Part shown: positions 1 through 4,933 of the stretch, one piece after another | Numbering within the stretch: position 1 is the stretch's first letter | How the letters are laid out: each line of letters starts with the position of its first letter | From: an uncultured Campylobacter sp. | Lineage (GTDB): Bacteria; Campylobacterota; Campylobacteria; Campylobacterales; Campylobacteraceae | Assembly (NCBI GenBank): GCA_937896205.1 | Contig: CALBNA010000295.1 | Span: 1 to 5,385, forward strand | Direction of reading: 5' to 3' | DNA length: 5,385 bases | Notes under the pieces: generated by a model | The model's database searches: none | The model's input: the letters and a program-made list of their open reading frames with translations, nothing else | What the model was told of the DNA's origin: nothing | Position numbers and translations under genes: made by a program

Positions 1-42
1 CTATCCTCTTCGTCGGCAGCGTCAGATGTGTATAAGAGACAG
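1..42 (+). other. Untrimmed Illumina Nextera adapter (artefact)
   Basis: Bases 24-42 are the 19-bp Tn5 mosaic end used in Nextera libraries, bases 10-23 are the read-1 side primer segment (TCGTCGGCAGCGTC), and bases 2-9 (TATCCTCT) equal the i5 index known as S503/N503; base 1 fits the last base of the flow-cell primer segment before the index. The order index, primer, mosaic end is exactly that of a library end, so this is technical sequence and not a transposon end. Genomic sequence starts at base 43, in the middle of jag. Confidence 0.98.
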
Positions 43-84
43 CTTTTGAAAAGCCTCTTGTAAATTTTCAGCTTCGATTCGCAT
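43..84 (-). CDS. jag: Jag/KhpB RNA-binding protein, N-terminal 14 codons only
   Basis: The frame opens with ATG at 84-82, sharing one base with the yidC TAA stop (TAATG), and reads MRIEAENLQEAFQK before it is cut by the adapter at base 42. This matches the start of the Jag N-terminal domain (typically M-x-I-E-A-x-x-L-x-E-A), and jag is the usual gene after yidC in Campylobacter and Helicobacter. Full Jag proteins add KH and R3H single-stranded nucleic-acid-binding domains, which lie outside the window. An AAAGG lies four bases before the ATG inside the yidC 3' end, consistent with coupled translation. Identification rests on 14 residues plus position. The truncation is an assembly end, not a mutation. 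Confidence 0.8.
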
Positions 85-1646
85 TAGGCCTTTACCTCGG
101 TTTTCTTGTGCTTTTCAAAGAGTTTATTTACAAAAACTTGCTGAATAACCGAGCAGACGTTGTTTACGAACCAGTAAAGCGTAAGTCCCGCAGGGAAAGT
201 CACGAAGAAAAACGTAAAGATAAGCGGTAAAAATTTCATTATCTTTTCTTGCATCGGATCGCTAAAGGTCGTCGGCGTGAGCTTTTGCTGAAGGAACATC
301 GTCGCCCCCATCAAAATAGGCAACACAAAATACGGATCCATAACCGAAAGGTCGTGTATCCATAGTATCCACGGCGCAGCTTTTAGCTCGATCGCGTTTA
401 GCAGTACTCGGTAAATCGCAAAGAAAATCGGGATCTGCATAAGTATCGGCAAGCAGCCGCCCATCGGGTTGGCGCCGTTTTTCTTATATAGCTCCATCAT
501 GTGCATATTTAGCTTTTGCGGATCGCCTTTGTATTTGGCTTGCAGCTCTTTTACCTTCGGCGCTAGATCTTTTAGCTTGTTCATCGATAGCATGCCTTTG
601 TAGGTTAGCGGGAAAAGCACGATCCTGATAACCAGCGTTAGTACGACGATCGCCCAGCCCCAGTTGCCGATATAACCGTAAAGCAAATTTAAAAACGCGA
701 ACATCGGCTTTGCTATAAAGGTAAACCAGCCGTACTCGATGACGTCTACGAGCTCCTCGTTGATCTGACTTAGAGTAGCGTGGTCTTTGGCGCCGATGTA
801 GCCTTTGGCTTTAAAATTTTGCTCGCCTTTTACAAATATTACCGCATTGCCCGCGCCATCTTTTGAAACGACTGGGTTTAAAAGTCCGTCAAATTTGAAA
901 AATAAGGCCGTGTAGTATCTGTCGCTTGCCGCAGCTATATTTACGTTATTAAAGCTCTCGGTCGCGTCTACGTCGCCGTCCTCGATGATAGTTAGCTTGC
1001 CGTCGTTATGCTTAAGAAGTGCGCCATGCACGGTGTAGCTGTCGATAGCGACGCTTGGACGAAATCCCGGAGTTACGTAGTATTCGCCAGCACTTACGCT
1101 AAGATCCAGATCGTAGCTTCCATTTGGATAAAACGTGATCTTTTTGGTTACGCTAGAGCCCTCTAAATTTTGCGTTAAGACTATGCTTTTTGGCTCGCTA
1201 GTTAAATTTATCTCGCTAACGTCGCTAGCGTAGGCTACCTTGAAAGCCTGCTCGTTTAAGGCCTTGTCGCTAAAGCGAACTTCAAGCGGTAGCGGCTGGG
1301 CGCCGGCTAGCTCTATGCGCTCGCCTTCGGCGTTTTTATATTTTTCATCATTTAGATAAAATTTAGAAATCCTGCCCAGCTCGTCGATATGCGCCTCAAA
1401 GTGTTCGCCCTTTATCACAGCGATCTCGCGGCTTTGCGTAGTTGCAGTCTGCGGAGCGCTAGTAGCCGATGCGGTATTTGTACTCGGAGCGGCATTTGCT
1501 TGCCCTGCCTGCTGCGCTGCAACGGTTTGATTTTGATCTAACGGCAAATTTTTAGGAATAAAAAAATAATCGTAAGCGATAAAAAAGATAAAAGATAAAA
1601 CGGTCGCTAATAACACGCGTTTTTGAACTGACATATTGTCTAACAC
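84..1646 (-). CDS. yidC: Membrane protein insertase YidC (Oxa1 family)
   Basis: YidC inserts and folds inner-membrane proteins, alone or with SecYEG. The 520-residue protein has the Gram-negative layout. TM1 is at about 10-29. A low-complexity Ala/Gln/Thr/Ser linker spans about 35-72, and the large periplasmic beta-sandwich domain about 73-300. The conserved insertase core follows, with TM2 about 326-348, TM3 about 398-418, TM4 about 438-454 and a last hydrophobic block at 471-505. R341 in LTLVIRIVLF is the expected positively charged residue of the hydrophilic groove (E. coli R366). The cytoplasmic hairpin lies at about 350-395, the GCLPILMQIPIFFA core motif at 397-410, and a short Lys-rich tail ends the protein. 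The start is GTG (1646-1644), supported by AAGGA at 1653-1657 six bases upstream; the ATG four codons later would sit too far from it. The GTG shares its G with the TAG of yidD. Confidence 0.97.
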   Translation of the reverse strand: MLDNMSVQKRVLLATVLSFIFFIAYDYFFIPKNLPLDQNQTVAAQQAGQANAAPSTNTASATSAPQTATTQSREIAVIKGEHFEAHIDELGRISKFYLNDEKYKNAEGERIELAGAQPLPLEVRFSDKALNEQAFKVAYASDVSEINLTSEPKSIVLTQNLEGSSVTKKITFYPNGSYDLDLSVSAGEYYVTPGFRPSVAIDSYTVHGALLKHNDGKLTIIEDGDVDATESFNNVNIAAASDRYYTALFFKFDGLLNPVVSKDGAGNAVIFVKGEQNFKAKGYIGAKDHATLSQINEELVDVIEYGWFTFIAKPMFAFLNLLYGYIGNWGWAIVVLTLVIRIVLFPLTYKGMLSMNKLKDLAPKVKELQAKYKGDPQKLNMHMMELYKKNGANPMGGCLPILMQIPIFFAIYRVLLNAIELKAAPWILWIHDLSVMDPYFVLPILMGATMFLQQKLTPTTFSDPMQEKIMKFLPLIFTFFFVTFPAGLTLYWFVNNVCSVIQQVFVNKLFEKHKKTEVKA

Positions 1647-1993
1647 TATTTTTCCTTTTGAAAGTCTAAATTTTTAATAACGTAGAATTTATTTTTTTTA
1701 TACGGGACGAACCAAAATGCGATATGTGATTTTAAATTTTGATTGGATATAAAAAAAGAGTTGAAATTTTTACTGATGACGGGGTAGTCGATGCCGCCTT
1801 TAAAGAGTTGATTACAGCGTAAAATTCTAAAAATAACCGCGAAGAGCGCTGAGAAAAAGCCGTTAAATTTGAACTGCCAAACGGCAAATTCCGAGCATGA
1901 GGGATAGTATCTGCAAGACTTCGGAGTAAATTTGGAAATATAATCTTGATATGCTTTTATCAAAAATAAAATAGCTTGTTTTATCATTTTCAT
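1646..1993 (-). CDS. yidD: YidD, membrane protein insertion efficiency factor
   Basis: YidD is a small inner-membrane-associated protein thought to assist YidC-dependent insertion; its mechanism is not well defined. The 115-residue product shows the family signature: an amphipathic N-terminus, YQDYISKFTPKSCRYYPSCS at about 15-34 with C27 and C33, a hydrophobic segment about 45-57, then RC (C60) followed by FKGGIDYPV at 64-72 (usually RC-x-P...GG-x-DPVP; the Pro is missing here). Residues after about 75 form a Phe/Asn/Lys-rich tail that I cannot match and that is encoded by very AT-rich DNA. The ATG at 1993-1991 overlaps the rnpA stop as ATGA; the ATG two codons later (1987-1985), with AGG nine bases upstream, is an equally possible start. 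Initiation further upstream would only add rnpA-overlapping sequence. Confidence 0.93.
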   Translation of the reverse strand: MKMIKQAILFLIKAYQDYISKFTPKSCRYYPSCSEFAVWQFKFNGFFSALFAVIFRILRCNQLFKGGIDYPVISKNFNSFFISNQNLKSHIAFWFVPYKKNKFYVIKNLDFQKEK

Positions 1994-2334
1994 ATGCCTG
2001 ATTTTATACATCCGAGTTTTTTCATAGCCCAAGAGATATTTTTTTTGAGCTTTAAAAACGAGCTTTTATCTAGCCCGTTTTTAACGACTATCACGTAAAT
2101 GCCGTCTGCAAGCTCATTTGAAATCTCGACGACGACCGCTCGCAAAAGCCTTTTACATCGATTGCGAACGACGGCTTTGCCCACCTTTTTGCTGGCTACG
2201 ACGGCTAGTTTGTTTTCATTGTAAGGCTTAAAAAAGACTATCGCCTCCTCGCAGTGCCATTTAATGGCCTCTTTGTAGACGCTTGAAAACTCCTTTTGGC
2301 TGCTTATAGAGCTAAATTTGCTTAAACGGCCAAT
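1990..2334 (-). CDS. rnpA: Ribonuclease P protein component; probable ATT start overlapping rpmH
   Basis: RnpA binds RNase P RNA and helps it cleave the 5' leader from precursor tRNAs. From the ATT at 2334-2332 the frame gives 114 residues, a normal family length. It shows EFSSVYK (15-21), a central [11 protein letters not shown] strand (25-35), [22 protein letters not shown] (44-65) with the RNR-x-KR signature helix, and IYVIVVK (79-85). The frame has no ATG, GTG or TTG between its upstream stop (2385-2383) and the GTG at 2184-2182. That GTG lies inside the conserved core and would delete the N-terminal half, so it is not the true start. ATT is preceded by AAAGG nine bases upstream and overlaps the last codons of rpmH by 13 bases. 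ATA at 2307-2305 is a second non-standard option without a visible ribosome site. The family call is secure; the start is inference. The TGA stop overlaps yidD. Confidence 0.9.
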   Translation of the reverse strand: MGRLSKFSSISSQKEFSSVYKEAIKWHCEEAIVFFKPYNENKLAVVASKKVGKAVVRNRCKRLLRAVVVEISNELADGIYVIVVKNGLDKSSFLKLKKNISWAMKKLGCIKSGI

Positions 2335-2456
2335 CTTGCTCTGCCTTTTGCGCGTCTTGCGTTTAGCACTTTGCGACCGTTTTTAGTTTTCATACGGACG
2401 CGAAACCCGTGAGTGCGTTTTCTAGGGGTTTTATGAGGTTGGTATGTTCTTTTCAT
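2322..2456 (-). CDS. rpmH: 50S ribosomal protein L34
   Basis: This 44-residue, strongly basic protein belongs to the large ribosomal subunit. It begins [20 protein letters not shown] and ends with the L34 pattern [19 protein letters not shown] followed by ARLAV, matching the family over its whole length. The ATG at 2456-2454 has AAGGA at 2464-2468, seven bases upstream. As in most bacteria it leads the rpmH-rnpA unit. Its 3' end overlaps the probable rnpA start by 13 bases, so ribosomes finishing rpmH would arrive next to the rnpA initiation site. Its short length makes it easy to miss in automated calls. Confidence 0.98.
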   Translation of the reverse strand: MKRTYQPHKTPRKRTHGFRVRMKTKNGRKVLNARRAKGRARLAV

Positions 2457-2470
2457 AAATTTTTCCTTAT

Positions 2471-2498
2471 GGTGATTTTGATATAAGTCGGTGATTTT
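2471..2498. repeat. 9-bp direct repeat pair GGTGATTTT in the rpmH leader/promoter
   Basis: GGTGATTTT occurs at 2471-2479 and again at 2490-2498, 19 bases apart start to start. The right copy overlaps the proposed rpmH -10 element, and the left copy lies in the transcribed leader just upstream of the ribosome site. Function is unknown; it could be a tandem protein site or a chance duplication in simple-sequence DNA. Confidence 0.5.
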
Positions 2499-2502
2499 AT
2501 CA
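2494..2502 (-). promoter_or_regulatory. Probable extended -10 promoter of the rpmH operon
   Basis: Read on the minus strand these bases are TGATAAAAT, an extended -10 element (TGn followed by TAAAAT, one mismatch to TATAAT). Transcription would start near 2487, giving a leader of about 30 bases before the rpmH ATG, with the ribosome site inside it. No clear -35 hexamer is visible; the upstream DNA is T/A-rich, as is usual for Campylobacter sigma-70 promoters. It overlaps one copy of a 9-bp direct repeat. Confidence 0.55.
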
Positions 2503-2505
2503 ACA

Positions 2506-2572
2506 AATCGCTTAAAATCCTTTTAATAAATTTTTAAACTTCGTTTTAAAATAATAAAAATATAATCGCTTA
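2506..2572. repeat. 9-bp direct repeat pair AATCGCTTA flanking the divergent promoters
   Basis: AATCGCTTA occurs at 2506-2514, just behind the proposed rpmH -10 element, and at 2564-2572, overlapping the end of the plus-strand TATAAT and its expected start site. The copies are 58 bases apart in the same orientation. The placement beside both promoters is suggestive, but a 9-mer repeat in 135 AT-rich bases can occur by chance. Confidence 0.4.
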
Positions 2573-2586
2573 TTAAAATTTAGGAG
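2561..2586 (+). promoter_or_regulatory. Probable promoter and ribosome site of the GNAT-UDG-periplasmic unit
   Basis: A perfect TATAAT lies at 2561-2566 in AT-rich DNA without an evident -35 hexamer. A start near 2573 would leave a leader of about 19 bases, with AGGAG at 2582-2586 five bases before the TTG start at 2592. The ribosome site is what makes the TTG credible as the start of the acetyltransferase. The rpmH promoter faces the other way about 60 bases to the left, so the two operons diverge from one short region. Confidence 0.6.
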
Positions 2587-2591
2587 CAAAT

Positions 2592-3068
2592 TTGCCTTAC
2601 GCTATTAGAAAAGCCGTTAGAGCGGACATTGCAGCCGTTTGCGAGCTGGTTAAAGAGCTGGCCGCGTACGAAAAAAAGAGCGATGAAGTAAAATTTACGC
2701 CCGAAATTTTCGCGGGGTCTGTTTTTGAGAAAAACTATGCCAGGATTTTAGTCTGCGAAACAGAAGGCAAAATCATAGCTTACGCCATATATTTTTACAC
2801 GTTTTCCACGTTTTTGGGACTTGGCGGGATATATCTGGAGGATCTATACGTCCAAAAAGAGCATCGCAACAAAGGCATAGGAAAAGAGTTTTTTAAATGT
2901 TTGGCCAAAATTTGCAAGGACGAAAATCTGCAACGCCTCGAGTGGGCGTGCCTGCACTGGAACGAGCCGGGCATCAAATTTTACGAAAAAATGGGCGCGA
3001 AAAACCAGTCCGAGCAGTGGCGAAACTACCGCTTGGACGGTGAAAATTTAAGCAAACTAGCGCTTTGA
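2592..3068 (+). CDS. GNAT N-acetyltransferase, SSAT/diamine-acetyltransferase-like
   Basis: The 158-residue protein is a complete single-domain GNAT fold that transfers acetyl from acetyl-CoA to an amine. The N-terminal strand and helix (IRKAVRADIAAVCELVKELAAYEK, 5-28) resemble the start of spermidine/spermine N1-acetyltransferases. Next come the strand YLEDLYV (81-87), the acetyl-CoA pyrophosphate loop RNKGIG (92-97), and the SSAT-type WNEPGIKFYEKMGA (123-136) with Y131 at the usual general-acid position. The C-terminal W-R-x-Y-R-L matches the end of that subfamily. Likely substrates are polyamines, diamines or thialysine-like amines, but the exact one cannot be read from sequence; it is probably cytoplasmic. 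The start is TTG at 2592 with AGGAG five bases upstream; no ATG occurs in frame before residue 134. It heads a three-gene unit, and from memory its counterpart in C. jejuni is Cj0962. Confidence 0.9.
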   Translation: MPYAIRKAVRADIAAVCELVKELAAYEKKSDEVKFTPEIFAGSVFEKNYARILVCETEGKIIAYAIYFYTFSTFLGLGGIYLEDLYVQKEHRNKGIGKEFFKCLAKICKDENLQRLEWACLHWNEPGIKFYEKMGAKNQSEQWRNYRLDGENLSKLAL

Positions 3069-3107
3069 TTTATCTGTTTTTAACGCCCTTTTGGATATCA
3101 TCGCGCG

Positions 3108-3737
3108 ATGAGTTACGCAAACGAAATTTTAAGAGAGCTTTACTATCTGAGGGCATTCGGGTATAAATTTGCCGATTTTTCGCCTTCGTCCGTGGCCTTG
3201 CCGAGAAGCCTTGCCGAACTAAACGCAAGCATTAAAGAGTGTAATCTATGCGAGCTTTGCAAGAGCGCAAACCACGCGCTAACGGGCCTTGGAGATAAAA
3301 GCGCTAAGGTGGTTTTCGTATTTGACGCGCCAAACGCCGCCGAGGATGCGAGCGGAGAATTTTTGGCTGGCGACGATAAGTTTTTGCAAAATTTAAATAA
3401 GCTAGCAGGGCTTAAAAAGGACGAAATTTACGTCACAAGCCTACTAAAATGCAAGCCCGCCGCCAAAGTTCCGGCAAGCGCATACGAGCTTTGCGAGCCG
3501 TATTTTAGCGCAGAAGCCCGTCTAGTAGCGCCAAAACTCATCGTAGCGCTTGGCGAAGAGGTCTTTTACAAAATGACAAAACAAAGCGCGCAAAGCTTTG
3601 AGGCAATAAGGGGAAACATAATGAAATTTAAGCACTCGGCCTTGCTGGCGCCTTATTCGCCAAGCGTCGTAGCGAAAAATCCAAGCAAAAAAGAGCTGTT
3701 TTTCAGCGATTTAAAAAAGATAAAAGAGTACCTATGA
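3108..3737 (+). CDS. Uracil-DNA glycosylase superfamily protein (family-4-like, altered active site)
   Basis: Family 4 glycosylases are Fe-S proteins that remove uracil from DNA. This 209-residue homologue keeps the scaffold: an N-terminal helix, C45-x2-C48 (plus C51), motif-1 region FDAPNAAED (72-80), SGEFLAG (82-88), DEIYVTSLLKCKP (105-117) with C115, C129, PKLIVALG (142-149) and RG at 168-169. The spacing C48-x66-C115-x13-C129 is close to the family Fe-S ligand pattern. Active-site positions differ: the usual GE(G/A)PG reads FDAPN, the Asn of YxTN is S111, and the motif-3 His of HP(S/A) is S184 in YSPSVV. E79-D80 remains. Uracil excision is therefore uncertain. The ATG at 3108 has no good ribosome site (GGA at 3093-3095 is too distant), 39 bases after the GNAT stop. 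Its stop overlaps the next gene as ATGA. Confidence 0.85.
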   Translation: MSYANEILRELYYLRAFGYKFADFSPSSVALPRSLAELNASIKECNLCELCKSANHALTGLGDKSAKVVFVFDAPNAAEDASGEFLAGDDKFLQNLNKLAGLKKDEIYVTSLLKCKPAAKVPASAYELCEPYFSAEARLVAPKLIVALGEEVFYKMTKQSAQSFEAIRGNIMKFKHSALLAPYSPSVVAKNPSKKELFFSDLKKIKEYL

Positions 3738-4933
3738 GAAAAATTTTAACCGCTTTACTGATCTGCTCGGCGTTGTTTGCTAGGAGCGATAAGCCCTCCG
3801 ATATCCCGCCGGCTAGCGAAATTTATATAAATTTAGAACCGACGAAATGTAACGACGCCTGCTTGCTTGATCTCGTTAGAGACGGTCTTTTGCACAGCTT
3901 TTTAGCTCGCTACGAGGGCAGCTCGAACCAAGAAATTTTACAAGCCTTTAACGCGCTAAACGGCTCATACGTAAACGCCGGCACCGAAAATCTGACGCCA
4001 AGCTCAAACGCCGAGTTTAAGATCGCCGTCATCATCCCGCAAGATAGCATAAAAAGCTACGCAGGCGTCGTCTCAAACGCGGTTATAGCCTATGTAGTGA
4101 GGCAAAATGCCGCCATCGAAGTTAAATTTTACAACATCGGCAACGAGGCTCCGAGCGCTATCGACGGCGCGCTAGCACGCGCTAGAAGCGAAAATATCGC
4201 CTATATCATCGCGCCGTTTACGCCTGTTGGCGCAAAATATCTAAACGAGGTTTTAGATCCGTCTATAACGGCTTTCGTGCCGACGCTACACATCTCTAGC
4301 GTCGATTCGCCGCAGGATAATTTGATATTTGGCGGTATAGACTACAAAGGGCAGGTTGAAAAGCTGCTAAATTTCTCAAACGGCCAAGTCGCGGCGTTTT
4401 CTGACGGCAGCGCGCTAGGAGCGGCACTAAATCGCTACGCCGACGAGCTTAGCGGCGGGCTAGCCTACGAAAACGAGATCGCAAACGGCGTCACCGACCT
4501 AAAGTCAATGCTCTCTGGCAACTCGAGACTAAGCGGCGCGACCGTTTTCCTAAACGTTCCGCTAGTAAAAGCTTCTATGGTGAGCTCTCAGATGCGCCTT
4601 TACGATGTCAAATTTAATGCTCTTTTAAGCACGCAGATAAACTACGCGCCAAGCATCTTTAAACTCATGCAACCACAAGATAGAGAAAAGCTCTATATAG
4701 CCAACTCGATTTCTAAAACCGACAGTGCACTAGACTCAAACAACGAAATCTTGGGGCAAAATTTGAACTTCAACTGGGTAGGATACTCCGCTAGCGCCGG
4801 GCTTGACTACATCTACGCGACCTACCTAAACCGCGGCGCGCAGAGGCTTTTTAACGAGAGCGTCGAGGACTCGCAGATCATATACGATACAAAGGTTTTA
4901 AAAGCCGGAGAATACGGCTTTTACGAGCAATAA
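3734..4933 (+). CDS. Secreted periplasmic protein with type 1 periplasmic-binding-like domain
   Basis: The function is not known to me; from memory it corresponds to C. jejuni Cj0964, a putative periplasmic protein. The 399-residue product starts with a Sec signal peptide (MRK, hydrophobic 4-15, likely cut after A16 of ALFA). C11 lacks a lipobox (I precedes it), so it is probably soluble rather than a lipoprotein. A short region with C39 and C43 (KCNDAC), able to form a disulfide, precedes a domain from about 95. FKIAVIIPQ (95-103), IEVKFYNIG (128-136), IAYIIAPF (155-162), AFVPTLHIS (180-188) and NLIFGGID (196-203) alternate as strands with helices, as in Leu/Ile/Val-binding or LpoA-like folds; this comparison is by eye. 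It overlaps the upstream glycosylase gene by four bases (ATGA) and so is probably co-translated. Its last 13 bases overlap the convergent thioesterase gene. Confidence 0.82.
   Translation: MRKILTALLICSALFARSDKPSDIPPASEIYINLEPTKCNDACLLDLVRDGLLHSFLARYEGSSNQEILQAFNALNGSYVNAGTENLTPSSNAEFKIAVIIPQDSIKSYAGVVSNAVIAYVVRQNAAIEVKFYNIGNEAPSAIDGALARARSENIAYIIAPFTPVGAKYLNEVLDPSITAFVPTLHISSVDSPQDNLIFGGIDYKGQVEKLLNFSNGQVAAFSDGSALGAALNRYADELSGGLAYENEIANGVTDLKSMLSGNSRLSGATVFLNVPLVKASMVSSQMRLYDVKFNALLSTQINYAPSIFKLMQPQDREKLYIANSISKTDSALDSNNEILGQNLNFNWVGYSASAGLDYIYATYLNRGAQRLFNESVEDSQIIYDTKVLKAGEYGFYEQ
4900..4922. terminator. Perfect 8-bp hairpin with T-tracts on both strands, in the convergent overlap
   Basis: AAAAGCCG (4900-4907) and CGGCTTTT (4915-4922) are exact complements around a 7-base loop. 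Each strand ends the stem in TTTT, so it could act as a modest bidirectional intrinsic terminator. For the minus-strand thioesterase it lies directly at and past the stop codon (4923-4921). For the plus-strand gene it falls inside the last codons, where translating ribosomes would tend to mask it. The T-tracts are short and the stem half AT, so termination is likely partial. Confidence 0.5.

Noticed and set aside
24..42. A Tn5 mosaic-end-like sequence suggesting a transposon terminus
   Set aside because: It is preceded by the Nextera primer segment and a standard i5 index, so it is library sequence and not a mobile element.
1994..2032. YidD extended upstream to 2032
   Set aside because: The extra 13 residues overlap rnpA further and are not part of the YidD family; the ATGA junction gives a natural start.
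1990..2184. A 64-codon rnpA starting at GTG 2184
   Set aside because: This would remove about 50 N-terminal residues that match the RnpA family; the frame clearly continues upstream.
2497..2505. TTATCAACA, one mismatch from the DnaA box TTATCCACA, near rpmH
   Set aside because: It is a single degenerate site overlapping the proposed rpmH -10 element, with no cluster and no dnaA nearby, so there is no support for an origin.
2532..2551. AT-rich imperfect inverted repeat (TTTTAAAC / GTTTTAAAA) as an operator or hairpin
   Set aside because: It has one G-C pair, a bulge and a 3-base loop in very AT-rich DNA; this is expected by chance.
2795..2977. Open frame of 60 codons on the minus strand
   Set aside because: It lies wholly inside the well-supported acetyltransferase gene and has no recognisable protein pattern or ribosome site.
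3069..3107. Possible separate promoter or terminator between the acetyltransferase and glycosylase genes
   Set aside because: The 39 bases show no convincing -10 element and no G+C stem, so read-through within one transcript is simpler.
1223..4796. Recurrent GCTAGC palindromes (about seven copies)
   Set aside because: They are only moderately above expectation, and all lie in coding regions, where Ala-Ser and Leu-Ala codons in a limited codon palette can explain them.
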